From: an uncultured Oscillospiraceae bacterium
GTDB lineage: Bacteria > Bacillota > Clostridia > Oscillospirales > Oscillospiraceae
Assembly: GCA_947629915.1 (NCBI GenBank)
Contig: CANRFN010000003.1
Coordinates: forward strand, 1-64,000
Direction: 5' to 3'
Length of the DNA stretch: 64,000 nucleotides
This document shows positions 15,788 to 25,639 of the stretch, in pieces. A model generated the notes under the pieces. That model made no database searches, was not told the origin of the DNA, and saw only the letters and a list, made by a program, of their open reading frames with translations. Position numbers and translations under genes: made by a program. The stretch's first letter is position 1, and each line of letters starts with the position of its first letter.

Positions 15788-16524
15788 GCTACACCTACGA
15801 AAACTATATCCGGGGCCTCCAGATCCACTGGAGCGAGGTGGAGCGGGGGAGCTACCTCTGGCGGATCCCTGCCATCTCCCATCTGGACGGGCTGGGCTTT
15901 CACAAGCCGGTAACCCTGTTCTGCGGGGAGAACGGGACGGGGAAATCCACCCTCCTGGAGGCCATCGCCATCGCCTATGGCTTCAACCCCGAGGGCGGCA
16001 CCATGAACTTCCGGTTCTCCACCTTCGACGACTTCTCCCCCCTGTACAAGGCCATGACCCTCATCAAAAGCCCCCACAGGCCCCTCATCGGGTACTTCTT
16101 CCGGGCGGAGACCTTCTTCAACGTGGCCACCAAGGCCATAGACTACAGCTGGGACCACTCAGACCAGTATCACGTCCAGTCCCACGGGGAGAGCTTTATG
16201 GACTTCCTGCAGACCTATCAGGACGCGGGCCTGTTCCTCATGGACGAGCCAGAGGCGGCCCTCTCCCCCCAGCACCAGCTGAGCCTGCTGCTGCACATCG
16301 CAGACATGGCCCGGACGGGATCTCAGTTTCTCATCGCCACCCACTCGCCGATTCTGCTGGGGATCCCCAACGCGGAGATTCTCTCCTTTGACGGCTCCTC
16401 CATCACCCCCTGTGCCTATGAGGACACGGAGAGCTACAAAGTCACGGAGCTCTTTCTCAACCACCGGGAGCAGGTGCTGCGCAGCCTCTTCCGGGAGGAG
16501 GGGCAGGACCGCGATCTGTACTGA
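15784..16524 (+). CDS. ABC/RecF-type AAA ATPase
   Basis: A 246-residue cytosolic ATPase. Walker A is CGENGTGKST (~45), the Walker B block is LFLMDEPEAALS (~150) and the switch is ATHSPILL (~185). This is the compact single-domain form seen in SMC-related ATPases and toxin/defence modules. The TTG start at 15784 overlaps the PHP stop (TTGA). Translational coupling to a PHP phosphoesterase suggests a functional pair, which is inference. No further partner gene follows. Confidence 0.8.
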   Translation: MSYTYENYIRGLQIHWSEVERGSYLWRIPAISHLDGLGFHKPVTLFCGENGTGKSTLLEAIAIAYGFNPEGGTMNFRFSTFDDFSPLYKAMTLIKSPHRPLIGYFFRAETFFNVATKAIDYSWDHSDQYHVQSHGESFMDFLQTYQDAGLFLMDEPEAALSPQHQLSLLLHIADMARTGSQFLIATHSPILLGIPNAEILSFDGSSITPCAYEDTESYKVTELFLNHREQVLRSLFREEGQDRDLY

Positions 16525-16647
16525 GGGGAGAACCAACCCTGTGTTCAGCGCTGGGAGGGCAGACAGCATTGCGCCGGAGCTGCAGCGGGTGATCCGCGAG
16601 ACGATTGGCAATCTGGTAAGGGAAAACACGATACAGCCCATAGAAAA

Positions 16648-16689
16648 ACACGCCTCAGCGCGGCGATCTCCCGCCGCGCTGAGGCGTGT
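16648..16689. terminator. Strong bidirectional terminator
   Basis: An 18-bp perfect stem (16648-16665 with 16672-16689), a 6-nt loop, TGTTCTTTC on the plus side and a run of A before it (U on the minus strand). It ends both the PHP-ATPase unit and the 10-kb fatty-acid operon. Confidence 0.88.
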
Positions 16690-16702
16690 TGTTCTTTCTA
16701 TC

Positions 16703-17170
16703 CTAGGCCTCCAGGACCGGCGCCTCCCCGGGCTTCATGGACACCTCCGGCATCAGTTCCTGGCTGAGCATGGTCAGGACGCGTTCCAGGAAGACCTGCT
16801 CCTCCGGGGAGACCCGGCTGCTGAGCCGCTGGGTCACGGTGTGGACGTAGTCCAGGCTGATGTTGTAGTAGTTCATGTACTTCTGGGTGGGCCTGAGGTG
16901 GAACTCCCGCTTGTCCGCCTCGGAGCGGATCTTCTCCACATATCCCTTGCGGATGAGGCTGTTGATCTTGTACGCCGCATTGGGGGAGGAGATCCGCATA
17001 AAGGCGGCAAACTCGTTCACCGTGGGCTCCTTCAGGAAGAGAATGGTCTCCATGGCGAAGGTCTCCACCGTGGTGAGGCTGGCCTCCCGGTCCTGAAAGC
17101 GGGCGAAGACCTCTTTGTAAAAGTGCACCTTGAACTTCTGATAGACATCGATAAACTTGTCTTCCAACAT
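16703..17170 (-). CDS. MarR family regulator of the fatty-acid operon (FabT-like)
   Basis: A 155-residue MarR-type protein with a winged-helix middle (NEFAAFMRISSPNAAYKINS, then GYVEKIRSEADKREFHLR). It is the last gene of the acc/fab operon, so by place it is a FabT-type regulator that senses long-chain acyl-ACP. Starts at ATG 17170 behind GAGGAGG. A matching inverted repeat lies over the operon's transcription start (26333-26364). Confidence 0.78.
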   Translation of the reverse strand: MLEDKFIDVYQKFKVHFYKEVFARFQDREASLTTVETFAMETILFLKEPTVNEFAAFMRISSPNAAYKINSLIRKGYVEKIRSEADKREFHLRPTQKYMNYYNISLDYVHTVTQRLSSRVSPEEQVFLERVLTMLSQELMPEVSMKPGEAPVLEA

Positions 17171-17211
17171 GAGGCAGGCCTCCTCAGGAGAGATGGTGAT
17201 GGGGAAGGAGA

Positions 17212-17643
17212 TCAATTGTCTGTGATCACAAAGGTGAGCTCCGCATCGGCGGCCACCTCGCCGTTTACCTTGGCCACGGCGGAACCGATGCCCACCGGGC
17301 CCTTTTGCCGGACGAGTCGGGTCTCCAGTTCCAGCACGTCTCCCGGGATCACCTGGCGGCGGAACCGGGCGTTTTTGATGCCCCCAAAGATGGCCAGCTT
17401 TCCCCTGTTCGCCGGCAGGCTGAGGGCGGCAACCGCCCCCACCTGGGCCAGGGCCTCGATGATCAGCACCCCGGGCATCACATGTTTGCCGGGGAAGTGG
17501 CCGCAGAACGCCGGCTCGTTGGCGGAGACGCACTTGATGCCCTTGGCCCACACCCCGGGCTCTCCGTCTACGATCCGATCCACCAGGGCAAAAGGATACC
17601 GGTGGGGCAGGATCTCTGCGATTTCGTTGGAGTTGAGCTGCAT
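17212..17643 (-). CDS. fabZ: 3-hydroxyacyl-ACP dehydratase FabZ
   Basis: A 143-residue hot-dog enzyme removing water from 3-hydroxyacyl-ACP. The catalytic His is in [13 protein letters not shown] (His14), and [20 protein letters not shown] holds the catalytic Glu (~64). Length is normal. It lies one base behind fabF, and the regulator follows 41 bases later. Confidence 0.96.
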   Translation of the reverse strand: MQLNSNEIAEILPHRYPFALVDRIVDGEPGVWAKGIKCVSANEPAFCGHFPGKHVMPGVLIIEALAQVGAVAALSLPANRGKLAIFGGIKNARFRRQVIPGDVLELETRLVRQKGPVGIGSAVAKVNGEVAADAELTFVITDN

Positions 17644-17644
17644 G

Positions 17645-18889
17645 TCAGTCTGCCTCCCATTTCTTCAGTAGGATGCTGGCGTTGTGGCCGCCGAAGCCCA
17701 GCGAGTTGGACAGGGCATACTTGAGGTCCGCCTTCCGCCCGGTGTTGGGCACCACGTCCAGGTCGCAGTCGGGGTCCGGGACGCTGTAGTGGAGGGTGGG
17801 GGGAAGGTACCCCTCCTGGAGGGCCAGGGCGGAGAAGATGGCCTCCACCGCGCCGGCAGCCCCCAGCATGTGGCCGGTGTTGGACTTGGTGGAGCTCACC
17901 GCCAGCCGGTATGCGTGTTCCCCGAACACGCGCTTGATGGCCAGGGTCTCACACTTGTCGTTCAGCGGGGTAGACGTGCCGTGGGCGTTGATGTAGTCCA
18001 CGTCCTCCGGCCGGATGCCGGCATCTGCAATGGCGTCCGCCATGGCAGCGGCGCCGCCGGCCCCGTCCGGGTCCGGGGCGGTCATGTGATAGGCATCGCA
18101 GGAGGCGCCGTAGCCCACCACTTCTGCAATGATATTGGCCCCCCTGGCCCTGGCGTGCTCCAGCTCCTCCAGCACCAGAATGCCGGCGCCCTCGCCCATC
18201 ACAAAGCCGCTGCGCTCCTGATCAAAGGGGATGGAGGCCCGCTCCGGATCAGATCCGGTGTAGAGGGCCCGCATGGTGGTAAAGCCGCCGATGGCGAGGG
18301 GGGTGAACACGCTCTCCGTGCCGCCGCCGATGGCCACATCCAGGTAGCCGTCCCGGATCGCCCGAAACGCATCGCCCAGCGCATTGGTGCCCCCGGCACA
18401 GGCGGTCACCGGGCTGGTGCACATGCCCTTGAAGCCGAACCGGATGGCGATGAGGCCGGCGGCCATATTGCAGAGGATCATGGGGACAAAGAAGGGGCTG
18501 CAGCGGTCGTAGCCCACCTTCATGCACCGGGCCAGCTCCGTGGAGGTGAAAGACAGGCCGCCGATGGCGCTGGACACGATCACCCCGCACCGGTTGGCGT
18601 TCTCCTCCTCGATCTTCAGCCCGCTCTGCTCCATGGCCTCGCAGGCGGCGGAGACGGCGAACTGAGAGAACCGGCTCATGTGTTTCCCCTCACGGGGCTC
18701 GATCCGGAGGGTGGGGTCGTAGCCCTTCACCTCCGCACCCAGCTTCACCTTCATCTCGGAGGTGTCGTACTGGGTGATGGGGGCCACGCCGCAGACCCCA
18801 TCGTGGATGGCCTGCCAGCACTCCGCCGTGGAGAGGCCCACCGGGGAGATGCAGCCCATGCCCGTGATTACCACTTTACGCTTTTCCAT
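17645..18889 (-). CDS. fabF: 3-oxoacyl-ACP synthase II FabF
   Basis: A 414-residue elongating condensing enzyme. The active-site Cys is in [14 protein letters not shown] (~165); the two His lie in [11 protein letters not shown] (~305) and [11 protein letters not shown] (~340). I use ATG 18889 because family proteins begin with a short lead before [12 protein letters not shown] at 18901 is possible, and no well-spaced ribosome site picks one. A 140-nt gap separates it from fabG, wider than the other joints in the operon. Confidence 0.95.
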   Translation of the reverse strand: MEKRKVVITGMGCISPVGLSTAECWQAIHDGVCGVAPITQYDTSEMKVKLGAEVKGYDPTLRIEPREGKHMSRFSQFAVSAACEAMEQSGLKIEEENANRCGVIVSSAIGGLSFTSTELARCMKVGYDRCSPFFVPMILCNMAAGLIAIRFGFKGMCTSPVTACAGGTNALGDAFRAIRDGYLDVAIGGGTESVFTPLAIGGFTTMRALYTGSDPERASIPFDQERSGFVMGEGAGILVLEELEHARARGANIIAEVVGYGASCDAYHMTAPDPDGAGGAAAMADAIADAGIRPEDVDYINAHGTSTPLNDKCETLAIKRVFGEHAYRLAVSSTKSNTGHMLGAAGAVEAIFSALALQEGYLPPTLHYSVPDPDCDLDVVPNTGRKADLKYALSNSLGFGGHNASILLKKWEAD

Positions 18890-19029
18890 AGACTGTGTCA
18901 CAACCTTTCAAACACAACCAGATGGTTCGATCTGGGAAGGCCGCACCGACAACCCGGCGAGGGAAGCGCATCACCCATGCCAGGTGAGTTCTGCAGGTGC
19001 GGTATCTCAAGACGGGAAGGGGAGCGCTG

Positions 19030-19776
19030 TCAGACGGCCATGCCGCCGTCCACGCAGAGCACCTGTCCCGTGATGTAGGAGGCCTCCTCCGAGGCGAAGA
19101 AGGCCACGGCCCGGGCCACATCCTCCGGGGCGCCCAGGCGCTTCATGGGGATGCCGTTCAGCAGGGACGCCTTCGCCTGTTCCGGCAGGACGGCGGTCAT
19201 GTCGGTGTCGATGAAGCCGGGCGCCACGGCATTCACCGTGATGTTCCGGGTGGCCAGCTCCTTGGCCAGGGTCTTGGTGAGCCCGATGAGGCCCGCCTTG
19301 CTGGCGGCGTAGTTGGCCTGGCCGGCGTTGCCCCGGAGCCCTACGATGGAGCTCAGGTTGATGATCCGGCCCCAGCGCTTTTTCATCATGGGCCGCTCGG
19401 CGGCCTTGGCGCAGAGAAAGGCCCCTTTCAAGTTCACCCGGAGGACCTCGTCAAAGGCGTCCTCGGACATGGTCATGGAGAGGCCGTCCTTGGTGATGCC
19501 GGCGTTGTTCACCAGAATGTCCACCGGGCCCAACGCCCGGGTCACGGTGTCAAAGAGGGCCTTTACCGCCGCAGCGTCCCCGCTGTCCGCGTGGACCGCC
19601 AGGGCCTTCCCGCCCAGGGCTGAGACCAGGGAAACCGTCTCATGGGCGGCCTCCTCCCGGCTGGCGTAGCTGAAGGCCACAGCCGCACCCCGGCGGGCCA
19701 GTTCCAGCACAATCGCCCTGCCGATGCCCCGGCTGCCCCCCGTCACAAGGGCCACTTTTCCTGTGAGATCAGACAT
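19030..19776 (-). CDS. fabG: 3-oxoacyl-ACP reductase FabG
   Basis: A 248-residue NADPH-dependent short-chain dehydrogenase. The cofactor site is TGGSRGIGRAI (~11-21), then NNAGIT (~88), the catalytic Ser in LSSIVG (~139) and YAASKAG (~152). The ATG at 19776 follows AAAGGAG. It overlaps fabD by eight bases. Confidence 0.96.
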   Translation of the reverse strand: MSDLTGKVALVTGGSRGIGRAIVLELARRGAAVAFSYASREEAAHETVSLVSALGGKALAVHADSGDAAAVKALFDTVTRALGPVDILVNNAGITKDGLSMTMSEDAFDEVLRVNLKGAFLCAKAAERPMMKKRWGRIINLSSIVGLRGNAGQANYAASKAGLIGLTKTLAKELATRNITVNAVAPGFIDTDMTAVLPEQAKASLLNGIPMKRLGAPEDVARAVAFFASEEASYITGQVLCVDGGMAV

Positions 19777-20707
19777 TGGCTTCTCCTTTCCAGGCGGCCG
19801 CTGCCGCCTGCAGATCTTCTGGGGTCTCCACCACAAAGGAGCGGATCTCCGGGGCGGTCTTCCGGAGGAATCCGGAGAGCACCTTGCCGGGGCCGATCTC
19901 CACCACGGTGTCCACCCCGAGGGCCTGGAGCCTCTGAAGGATGTTCACCAGATAGACGCTGGACTGTACCTGGCGCACCAGCAGGTCCGGGATGCTGTCT
20001 TCGGGCTTTTTCAAGTCTCCCAGACAGTTGAACAGCACCGGAATTTGCATGGGCTGGAAGGAGACATTGGGGAAGACCTTGGCCAGGGCCTCGCCGGCGG
20101 GGGCCATCAGGGCCGTGTGGAAGGGCCCGGATACCTTCAGGGAGACGCACCTCCGGGCCCCACGCTCCTTGGCGAAATGGGCCGCAGCTTCCACCGCCTC
20201 CCGGGTGCCGCCCAGCACCAGCTGGCCGGGGTAGTTGTAGTTGGCAATGGACACTGTGCCGAGAGGGGAGGCCTCTTCACAGCACTGCAGCAAGGTGTCC
20301 CGGTCCAGGCCGATCACGGCGATCATGGCGCAGTCCAGGCCCGCAGAGGCCTCCTGCATCACCTGGCCCCGGTAGGCGGCGAGGCGGATCACCGTGTCCC
20401 GGTCCAGCACCCCGGCGCAGTAGAGGGCGGAGTACTCGCCCAGGCTGAGCCCCGCGGTGTAGTCCGGGGTGACGCCCGCCTCTCGGAGGAGATCCGTCAC
20501 CCCGCAGGCGAAGGCCACCATACAGGGCTGGGTGAACCGGGTCTCGTTGAGCTGCTCCTCCGGCCCCTGGAGGCAGAGGGCGGCGAGGTCGAAATCCACC
20601 GGCGCGGTGTCCAGCACCTCCCGGAAGTGGGGAGAGGCATCGTAGAACGCCTGGCCCATGCCCACATGCTGAGACCCCTGGCCGGCGTAGAGAAAGGCGG
20701 TTTTCAC
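19769..20707 (-). CDS. fabD: Malonyl-CoA:ACP transacylase FabD
   Basis: A 312-residue enzyme moving malonyl groups from CoA to ACP. The nucleophile is Ser88 in GLSLGEYSAL; the N-terminal AFLYAGQGSQ and the later SGPFHT block are standard. It begins with GTG at 20707, inside the fabK stop (GTGA), with GGAGG four bases upstream. Confidence 0.95.
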   Translation of the reverse strand: MKTAFLYAGQGSQHVGMGQAFYDASPHFREVLDTAPVDFDLAALCLQGPEEQLNETRFTQPCMVAFACGVTDLLREAGVTPDYTAGLSLGEYSALYCAGVLDRDTVIRLAAYRGQVMQEASAGLDCAMIAVIGLDRDTLLQCCEEASPLGTVSIANYNYPGQLVLGGTREAVEAAAHFAKERGARRCVSLKVSGPFHTALMAPAGEALAKVFPNVSFQPMQIPVLFNCLGDLKKPEDSIPDLLVRQVQSSVYLVNILQRLQALGVDTVVEIGPGKVLSGFLRKTAPEIRSFVVETPEDLQAAAAAWKGEANV

Positions 20708-21636
20708 AGCTCCTCCAACCTCCCGATGCACGCCTTGCAGTCTGCCATCAGCTTCTCAAAGATGGTGCGCAGGGGGAGGATCTCGTGGAGCATGCCCGCC
20801 ACCTGTCCGGCCATCAGGCTGCCCCGCTCCGTGTCTCCGTCCACCACGGCCCGGCGGAGGGAGCCCAAGGTGAGCTTCTCCAGCTCTTCCAGGGGCAGGT
20901 TATCCTTTTCCATCTTCACATACGCCCGGGCCATGGGGTTTTTCAGCACCCGCACCGGCGCCCCGGTGCTGCGGCCCGTCACCATGGTGTCTGAGTCCTT
21001 CGCCTTGAGAAGGGCCTGCTTGTAGTTGGGGTGGATGGGGCACTCTTCGCTCACCAGGAGACAGGTCCCCAACTGTGCCCCCACAGCCCCCAGCGCGAAG
21101 GCCGCCGCCAGCTGCCGGCCGTCTGCGATGCCGCCGGCCGCCACCACAGGGACCTGCACCGCGTCCACCACCTGGGGTACCAGGGCCATGGTGGTGAGCT
21201 CTCCGATGTGGCCGCCGGACTCGGTGCCCTCCGCGATCACCCCATCGATGCCGCTGCGCTCCAGACGGCGGGCCAGCACAGAGGCCGGCACCACCGGGAA
21301 CACCAGGCTGCCGGCGTCCTTCCACAGGGGCACATAGGACCCGGGGTTGCCGGCGCCGGTGGTGATCACCGGAATGTGTTCCTCCGCCAGCATGGGGGCG
21401 ATGTCCGCCACATGGGGGTTCATCAACATCAGATTCACCCCGAAGGGCTTGTCTGTCTTGTCCCGGCAGACGTGGATCTCGTGGCGCAGGGCGTCCGCAT
21501 CCATGCCGCCGGAGGCGATGAGGCCCAGGGCGCCGGCGTTGGACACCGCCGCGGCAAAGCTGCCGGTGGCGATGTTGGCCATGCCGCCCTGGATCAGGGG
21601 AAATTCTGTGCCGAGGATTTCATTGAGCCGTTTCAT
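20704..21636 (-). CDS. fabK: Enoyl-ACP reductase II FabK (FMN)
   Basis: A 310-residue flavin-dependent enoyl-ACP reductase of the nitronate monooxygenase fold. Landmarks are the N-terminal FPLIQGGMANI, AEGTESGGHIGE (~145-156), VVAAGGIADG (~180) and GAVGAQLGTCLLVSEE. It supplies the last step of the elongation cycle in place of FabI; no fabI is seen in the window. It overlaps fabH by 17 bases. Confidence 0.94.
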   Translation of the reverse strand: MKRLNEILGTEFPLIQGGMANIATGSFAAAVSNAGALGLIASGGMDADALRHEIHVCRDKTDKPFGVNLMLMNPHVADIAPMLAEEHIPVITTGAGNPGSYVPLWKDAGSLVFPVVPASVLARRLERSGIDGVIAEGTESGGHIGELTTMALVPQVVDAVQVPVVAAGGIADGRQLAAAFALGAVGAQLGTCLLVSEECPIHPNYKQALLKAKDSDTMVTGRSTGAPVRVLKNPMARAYVKMEKDNLPLEELEKLTLGSLRRAVVDGDTERGSLMAGQVAGMLHEILPLRTIFEKLMADCKACIGRLEEL

Positions 21637-22591
21637 TCGTTCGCACTCCTAACTCCACAAGGGCGCCGCCCCAGGTGAGACCGCCGCCGAAGCCCACGCA
21701 GAGCACCCGGCTTCCGGGCCCAATGGTGCCGGCCTGCCAGAGCTCGCTGAGCAGCAGGGGAATGCTGGCGGCGGAGGTATTTCCATAGCGGTCTATGTTT
21801 TTGGCCACCTTTTCCGGCGGCAGGTTGTATCTTCTTGCCGCCAGGTCTATGATCCTGGCGTTGGCCTGGTGGAAGACGTAGCAGTCCGGGTCCTCCGGGG
21901 TGAGCCCGGCGGCGGACAAGACTGCATCGATGCACTTGGGCAAGGTCTCCACGGCAAAGCGGAACACCGCCTGGCCGTCCATGGAGACGGTGTTGGGCAG
22001 GCCTCTCCCGGCGCCGGGAATGCTGAGGGGGCCGGCATCTCCCCGGGCCCCCAGCACGGCGTGGATGGAGGGCCATTCGGGCCGGTACTGTACCACCGCG
22101 GCGCCGGCCCCGTCTCCGAAGAGCACGCAGGTGCTCCGGTCCTGGTAGTCCACCAGGTGGGAGAGGGCCTCCGCCCCGATGACGAGGCCGAACTTTCGCG
22201 GACAGGCCGCCAGGAGACACTCCATGGTGTGCAGCCCGTAGAGGAAGCCGGAACAGGCCGCGTTGAGGTCAAAAGAGAGGGTGTCTTCGGGCAGATGGAG
22301 TCTCCGCTGGACGAGGCATGCGGCAGACGGGGTGAGGTAGTCTGCCGAGAGGGTACAGACGATCACCGCGCCGATCTCCTCCGGCTGTACCTGGGCGCAC
22401 GCCAGCGCCTGCTGGGCAGATCGGACACAGAGATCTGCGTGGGTCTCCCCCCGGCAGATCCGCCGCTCCCGGATGCCGGTGCGGGTGCGGATCCACTCAT
22501 CTGAGGTCTCCACCATCGCCTCCAGATCCTGGTTCGTGAGCACTTTCTTCGGGACGCTGTGTCCCATGCCGATGATTTTGATTCCGCTCAT
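21620..22591 (-). CDS. fabH: 3-oxoacyl-ACP synthase III FabH
   Basis: A 323-residue initiating condensing enzyme (acyl-CoA + malonyl-ACP). The triad is Cys113 (LNAACSGF), His in FHQANARII (~245) and Asn in YGNTSAASIP (~275). The start ATG 22591 overlaps the accA stop (ATGA). Same-frame sequence further upstream is a shadow of accA/accD. Confidence 0.96.
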   Translation of the reverse strand: MSGIKIIGMGHSVPKKVLTNQDLEAMVETSDEWIRTRTGIRERRICRGETHADLCVRSAQQALACAQVQPEEIGAVIVCTLSADYLTPSAACLVQRRLHLPEDTLSFDLNAACSGFLYGLHTMECLLAACPRKFGLVIGAEALSHLVDYQDRSTCVLFGDGAGAAVVQYRPEWPSIHAVLGARGDAGPLSIPGAGRGLPNTVSMDGQAVFRFAVETLPKCIDAVLSAAGLTPEDPDCYVFHQANARIIDLAARRYNLPPEKVAKNIDRYGNTSAASIPLLLSELWQAGTIGPGSRVLCVGFGGGLTWGGALVELGVRTNETAQ

Positions 22592-23406
22592 TGATTTGCT
22601 CCCTTGGCGGGCCAGGAACCCATGGCCCGGAACTTTTGATAGCGTTGATTCCGCAGGGCGGTGCCGCTCTGCCGGAGGAGGGTGGAGAGGGCCTGGTAGA
22701 GGGCCTTGTCCACAGTCTGCAGCACCGCTGCGGGGTCGTTGTGGGCGCCGCCCTCCGGCTCCGGCAGCACGGCGTCTGCCACCCCCAGGGAGACCAGATC
22801 CTGGGCGGTGAGTTTCATCACGCCGCTGGCCTCCTCCGCCCGGGCGGCGTCCTTCCACAGGATCGCCGCAAAGCCCTCCGGGGAGAGCACCGAGTACACG
22901 GCGTTTTCCAGCATCAGCACCGTGTTGGCCACGCCCAGCGCCAGGGCGCCGCCGCTGCCGCCCTCGCCGATCACCACCGCCACCGCGGGGACGGTGAGCC
23001 CGCTCATGATTTTCAGGCAGCTGGCGATGGCCTCTCCCTGGCCCCGCGCCTCCGCCTCCATGCCGGGATATGCCCCGGGGGTGTCGATAAAGGTGATCAC
23101 CGGCCGGCGGAATTTCTCCGCCTGCAGCATCAGCCGCTGGGCCTTGCGGTATCCCTCCGGGTTGGGCATGCCGAACCGGCAGGCCACCCGCTCCTCCAGG
23201 CTGTGGCCCTTTCGGTGGCCGATCACCGTCACGGGCAGCCCGTGGTACAGGGCGATGCCGCCCACAATGGCGGGATCGTCCCCCTGCAGCCGGTCTCCCC
23301 GCTGTTGAAAGAAGTCTGCAAAGAGCCCGGCGATGTAGTCCTCTGTGCCAGGCCGCTGGGGGTTTCTGGCGATGGCCACCCGCTCCCAGGGGGTCAAGAC
23401 GCTCAT
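22588..23406 (-). CDS. accA: Acetyl-CoA carboxylase carboxyltransferase alpha, AccA
   Basis: A 272-residue subunit that, with AccD, moves CO2 from carboxybiotin to acetyl-CoA. Landmarks: VIGHRKGHSLEERVACRFG, DTPGAYPGMEAEARGQGEAI and VIGEGGSGGALALG. It is slightly short at the N-terminus compared with E. coli AccA (319), as is common in Firmicutes. ATGA overlap with accD. Confidence 0.95.
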   Translation of the reverse strand: MSVLTPWERVAIARNPQRPGTEDYIAGLFADFFQQRGDRLQGDDPAIVGGIALYHGLPVTVIGHRKGHSLEERVACRFGMPNPEGYRKAQRLMLQAEKFRRPVITFIDTPGAYPGMEAEARGQGEAIASCLKIMSGLTVPAVAVVIGEGGSGGALALGVANTVLMLENAVYSVLSPEGFAAILWKDAARAEEASGVMKLTAQDLVSLGVADAVLPEPEGGAHNDPAAVLQTVDKALYQALSTLLRQSGTALRNQRYQKFRAMGSWPAKGANQ

Positions 23407-24272
23407 GCCAGTTTGCCCCCTCTCCGGTGGAGCTGCAGCAGCTGGACCAGGGTGTCCCGGAGCGCACCCCGGGGCACCACCGCGTCCACAAAGCCGTGCT
23501 CCTGCTGGAATTCAGAGCGCTGAAAGCCCTCCGGCAGGCTCTGGCCGATGGTCTGCTCGATCACCCGGGGGCCGGCAAAGCCGATGAGGGCGCCGGGCTC
23601 AGCCAGGGTGATGTCTCCCAGGCTTGCAAAGCTGGCGGTGACGCCCCCGGTGGTAGGGTGGGTGAGCACCGATATGGAGAGGCCTCCGTTTCGGGAGAAC
23701 TGCTCCATGGCGGCGGAGGTCTTGGCCATCTGCATGAGGGAGACAATGCCCTCCTGCATCCGGGCCCCGCCGCTGGCGGAGAAGAGGATCAAGGGCAGTT
23801 TGTCCTTGTTCGCGTGTTCGATGAGCCGGGTGATCTTCTCGCCCACCGCAGTCCCCATGCTGCCCATGAGAAAGCGGCTGTCCAGCACCCCCACGGCCAC
23901 GCGAATGCCGTGAATCCGGCCGGTGCAGGTCACCGCGGCGTCCTTCAAACCGGTCTTGCCCTCCGCCGCCTGGGCCTTCTCCCCGTAGCCGGGGAAGTGC
24001 AGGGGGTCCAGCCCGCCGATGTCCTCATCCAGCTCCCGGAACGAGCTGGGATCCAGGATCGTCCGCAGCCGGTAATAGGCGCCCACCGGGTGGTGATACC
24101 CGCAGTTGGGGCAGACATAGAGGGCCTTGGCCAGCTCCCGCTGGTCTGCCGGCTGTCCGCAGGCGGGGCAGGGCGCCGCCTGAGAGACCCCCAGAGACGG
24201 GTGGCTCTGGCGATCCCGCAGTGCCTTCAGGGCCAGCAGTTCCTCCCGGCGCTTGGCAAACAGATTGGTCAC
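23403..24272 (-). CDS. accD: Acetyl-CoA carboxylase carboxyltransferase beta, AccD
   Basis: A 289-residue subunit with the N-terminal zinc ribbon (CPACGQ ... CPNCGY, residues ~37-60) and the crotonase-like core (SASGGARMQEG, GGVTASFA and FAGPRVIEQT). ATGA overlaps join it to both neighbours. Confidence 0.95.
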   Translation of the reverse strand: MTNLFAKRREELLALKALRDRQSHPSLGVSQAAPCPACGQPADQRELAKALYVCPNCGYHHPVGAYYRLRTILDPSSFRELDEDIGGLDPLHFPGYGEKAQAAEGKTGLKDAAVTCTGRIHGIRVAVGVLDSRFLMGSMGTAVGEKITRLIEHANKDKLPLILFSASGGARMQEGIVSLMQMAKTSAAMEQFSRNGGLSISVLTHPTTGGVTASFASLGDITLAEPGALIGFAGPRVIEQTIGQSLPEGFQRSEFQQEHGFVDAVVPRGALRDTLVQLLQLHRRGGKLA

Positions 24273-25639
24273 GCGAGCCCCTCCTTACACCAGGCCAGCA
24301 GCTCGTCCATGTGCTCGGCCAGAAAGTCTGTGGTGACGTTGCCCCGCACGTAGTCCGGGTGGTGCATGATCTGCAGGTCCAGCATGGCGTTGGTGGGGAA
24401 GCCCTCCAGGAGAAACTCCTCCAGGGCCCGCCGCATCCGCCGGATGGCCTCCAGACGGGTGGGGGCCAGCACACAGAGCTTGGCGATGAGGGAGTCGTAA
24501 TAGGGGGAGACCTTGCAGCCGGTGTAGAGGGCGGTGTCGGTCCGCACCCCGCAGCCGCCAGGCAGCTGTATGAACTCCACGGTGCCCGGACAGGGGGCAA
24601 AGTCCCGGGCGGGGTCCTCCGCGTTGATCCGGCACTCGATGGCGCAGCCCCTGCACTGGACGTCTTCCTGTCTGCAGGACAGAGACAGCCCGGCCGCCAC
24701 CCGCAGCTGTTCCCGCACCAGATCCAGACCGGTCACCAGCTCGGTGACGGCGTGCTCCACCTGGATGCGGGTGTTCATCTCGATGAAATAGAAGTGGCCC
24801 TCCGGGTCCACCACGAACTCCACGGTGCCGGCGTTCTCATAGCCGGCCGCCCGGGCCGCAGACACCGCGGCCTCCCCCATCTCCGCCCGCAGGGCGGGGG
24901 AGAGAAACCGGGAGGGGGACTCCTCAATGAGCTTCTGGTGCCGGCGCTGCAGGGAGCAGTCCCGCTCCCCCAGGTGGATCACATGGCCGTGGCGGTCCGC
25001 CAGAATCTGAAATTCGATGTGCCGGGGGTGGTGGATCAACTTTTCCACATAGAGGTCCCCGTCTCCAAAGCAGGCGATGGCCTCTGCCTGGGCCTCCCGA
25101 TAGAGCCGCTCCAGGTCTTTGGGGTCCTCCACCTGGCGCATGCCCCGGCCGCCCCCGCCGGCGCTGGCCTTCAGCAGCACCGGGTAGCCGATGGACGCCG
25201 CGATCTCCGCCGCCTCCTCCAGGGACACCGGGCCGTCTGAACCCGGCACCACCGGGATGCCGGCCTGTTGCATGAGGGACCGGGCTGCCGCCTTGTCCCC
25301 CATCTGGCGGATCACCGCCGCAGAGGGCCCGACAAAGGTGATGCCAGCCGCTGCACAGCGGCCGGCAAATTCGGCGTTTTCGGAGAGCAGTCCGTACCCC
25401 GGGTGGATGGCATCGCAGCCGGTGGCCTTGGCCACGGTGAGCAGGGCCTCCTGGTTAAGGTAGCTGTCTGCCGTCTTGGCCGGTCCGATGCACACCGCCT
25501 GCCCGGCAAGCTGCACCGGCATGGAGTCCCGGTCTGCCTCGGAGTACACCGCCACCGTGCCGATGTCCATCTCCCGGCAGGTGCGCAAAATCCGCAGGGC
25601 GATTTCCCCGCGGTTGGCGATCAGGACCCTGCGGAACAT
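24269..25639 (-). CDS. accC: Biotin carboxylase AccC
   Basis: A 456-residue ATP-grasp enzyme carboxylating biotin on AccB. The N-terminal RRVLIANRGEIALRILR, the glycine-rich ATP loop KASAGGGGRGMR (~160) and FIEMNTRIQVEHAVTE (~280) are diagnostic. The ATG at 25639 overlaps the accB 3' end by 19 bases. Confidence 0.96.
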   Translation of the reverse strand: MFRRVLIANRGEIALRILRTCREMDIGTVAVYSEADRDSMPVQLAGQAVCIGPAKTADSYLNQEALLTVAKATGCDAIHPGYGLLSENAEFAGRCAAAGITFVGPSAAVIRQMGDKAAARSLMQQAGIPVVPGSDGPVSLEEAAEIAASIGYPVLLKASAGGGGRGMRQVEDPKDLERLYREAQAEAIACFGDGDLYVEKLIHHPRHIEFQILADRHGHVIHLGERDCSLQRRHQKLIEESPSRFLSPALRAEMGEAAVSAARAAGYENAGTVEFVVDPEGHFYFIEMNTRIQVEHAVTELVTGLDLVREQLRVAAGLSLSCRQEDVQCRGCAIECRINAEDPARDFAPCPGTVEFIQLPGGCGVRTDTALYTGCKVSPYYDSLIAKLCVLAPTRLEAIRRMRRALEEFLLEGFPTNAMLDLQIMHHPDYVRGNVTTDFLAEHMDELLAWCKEGLA

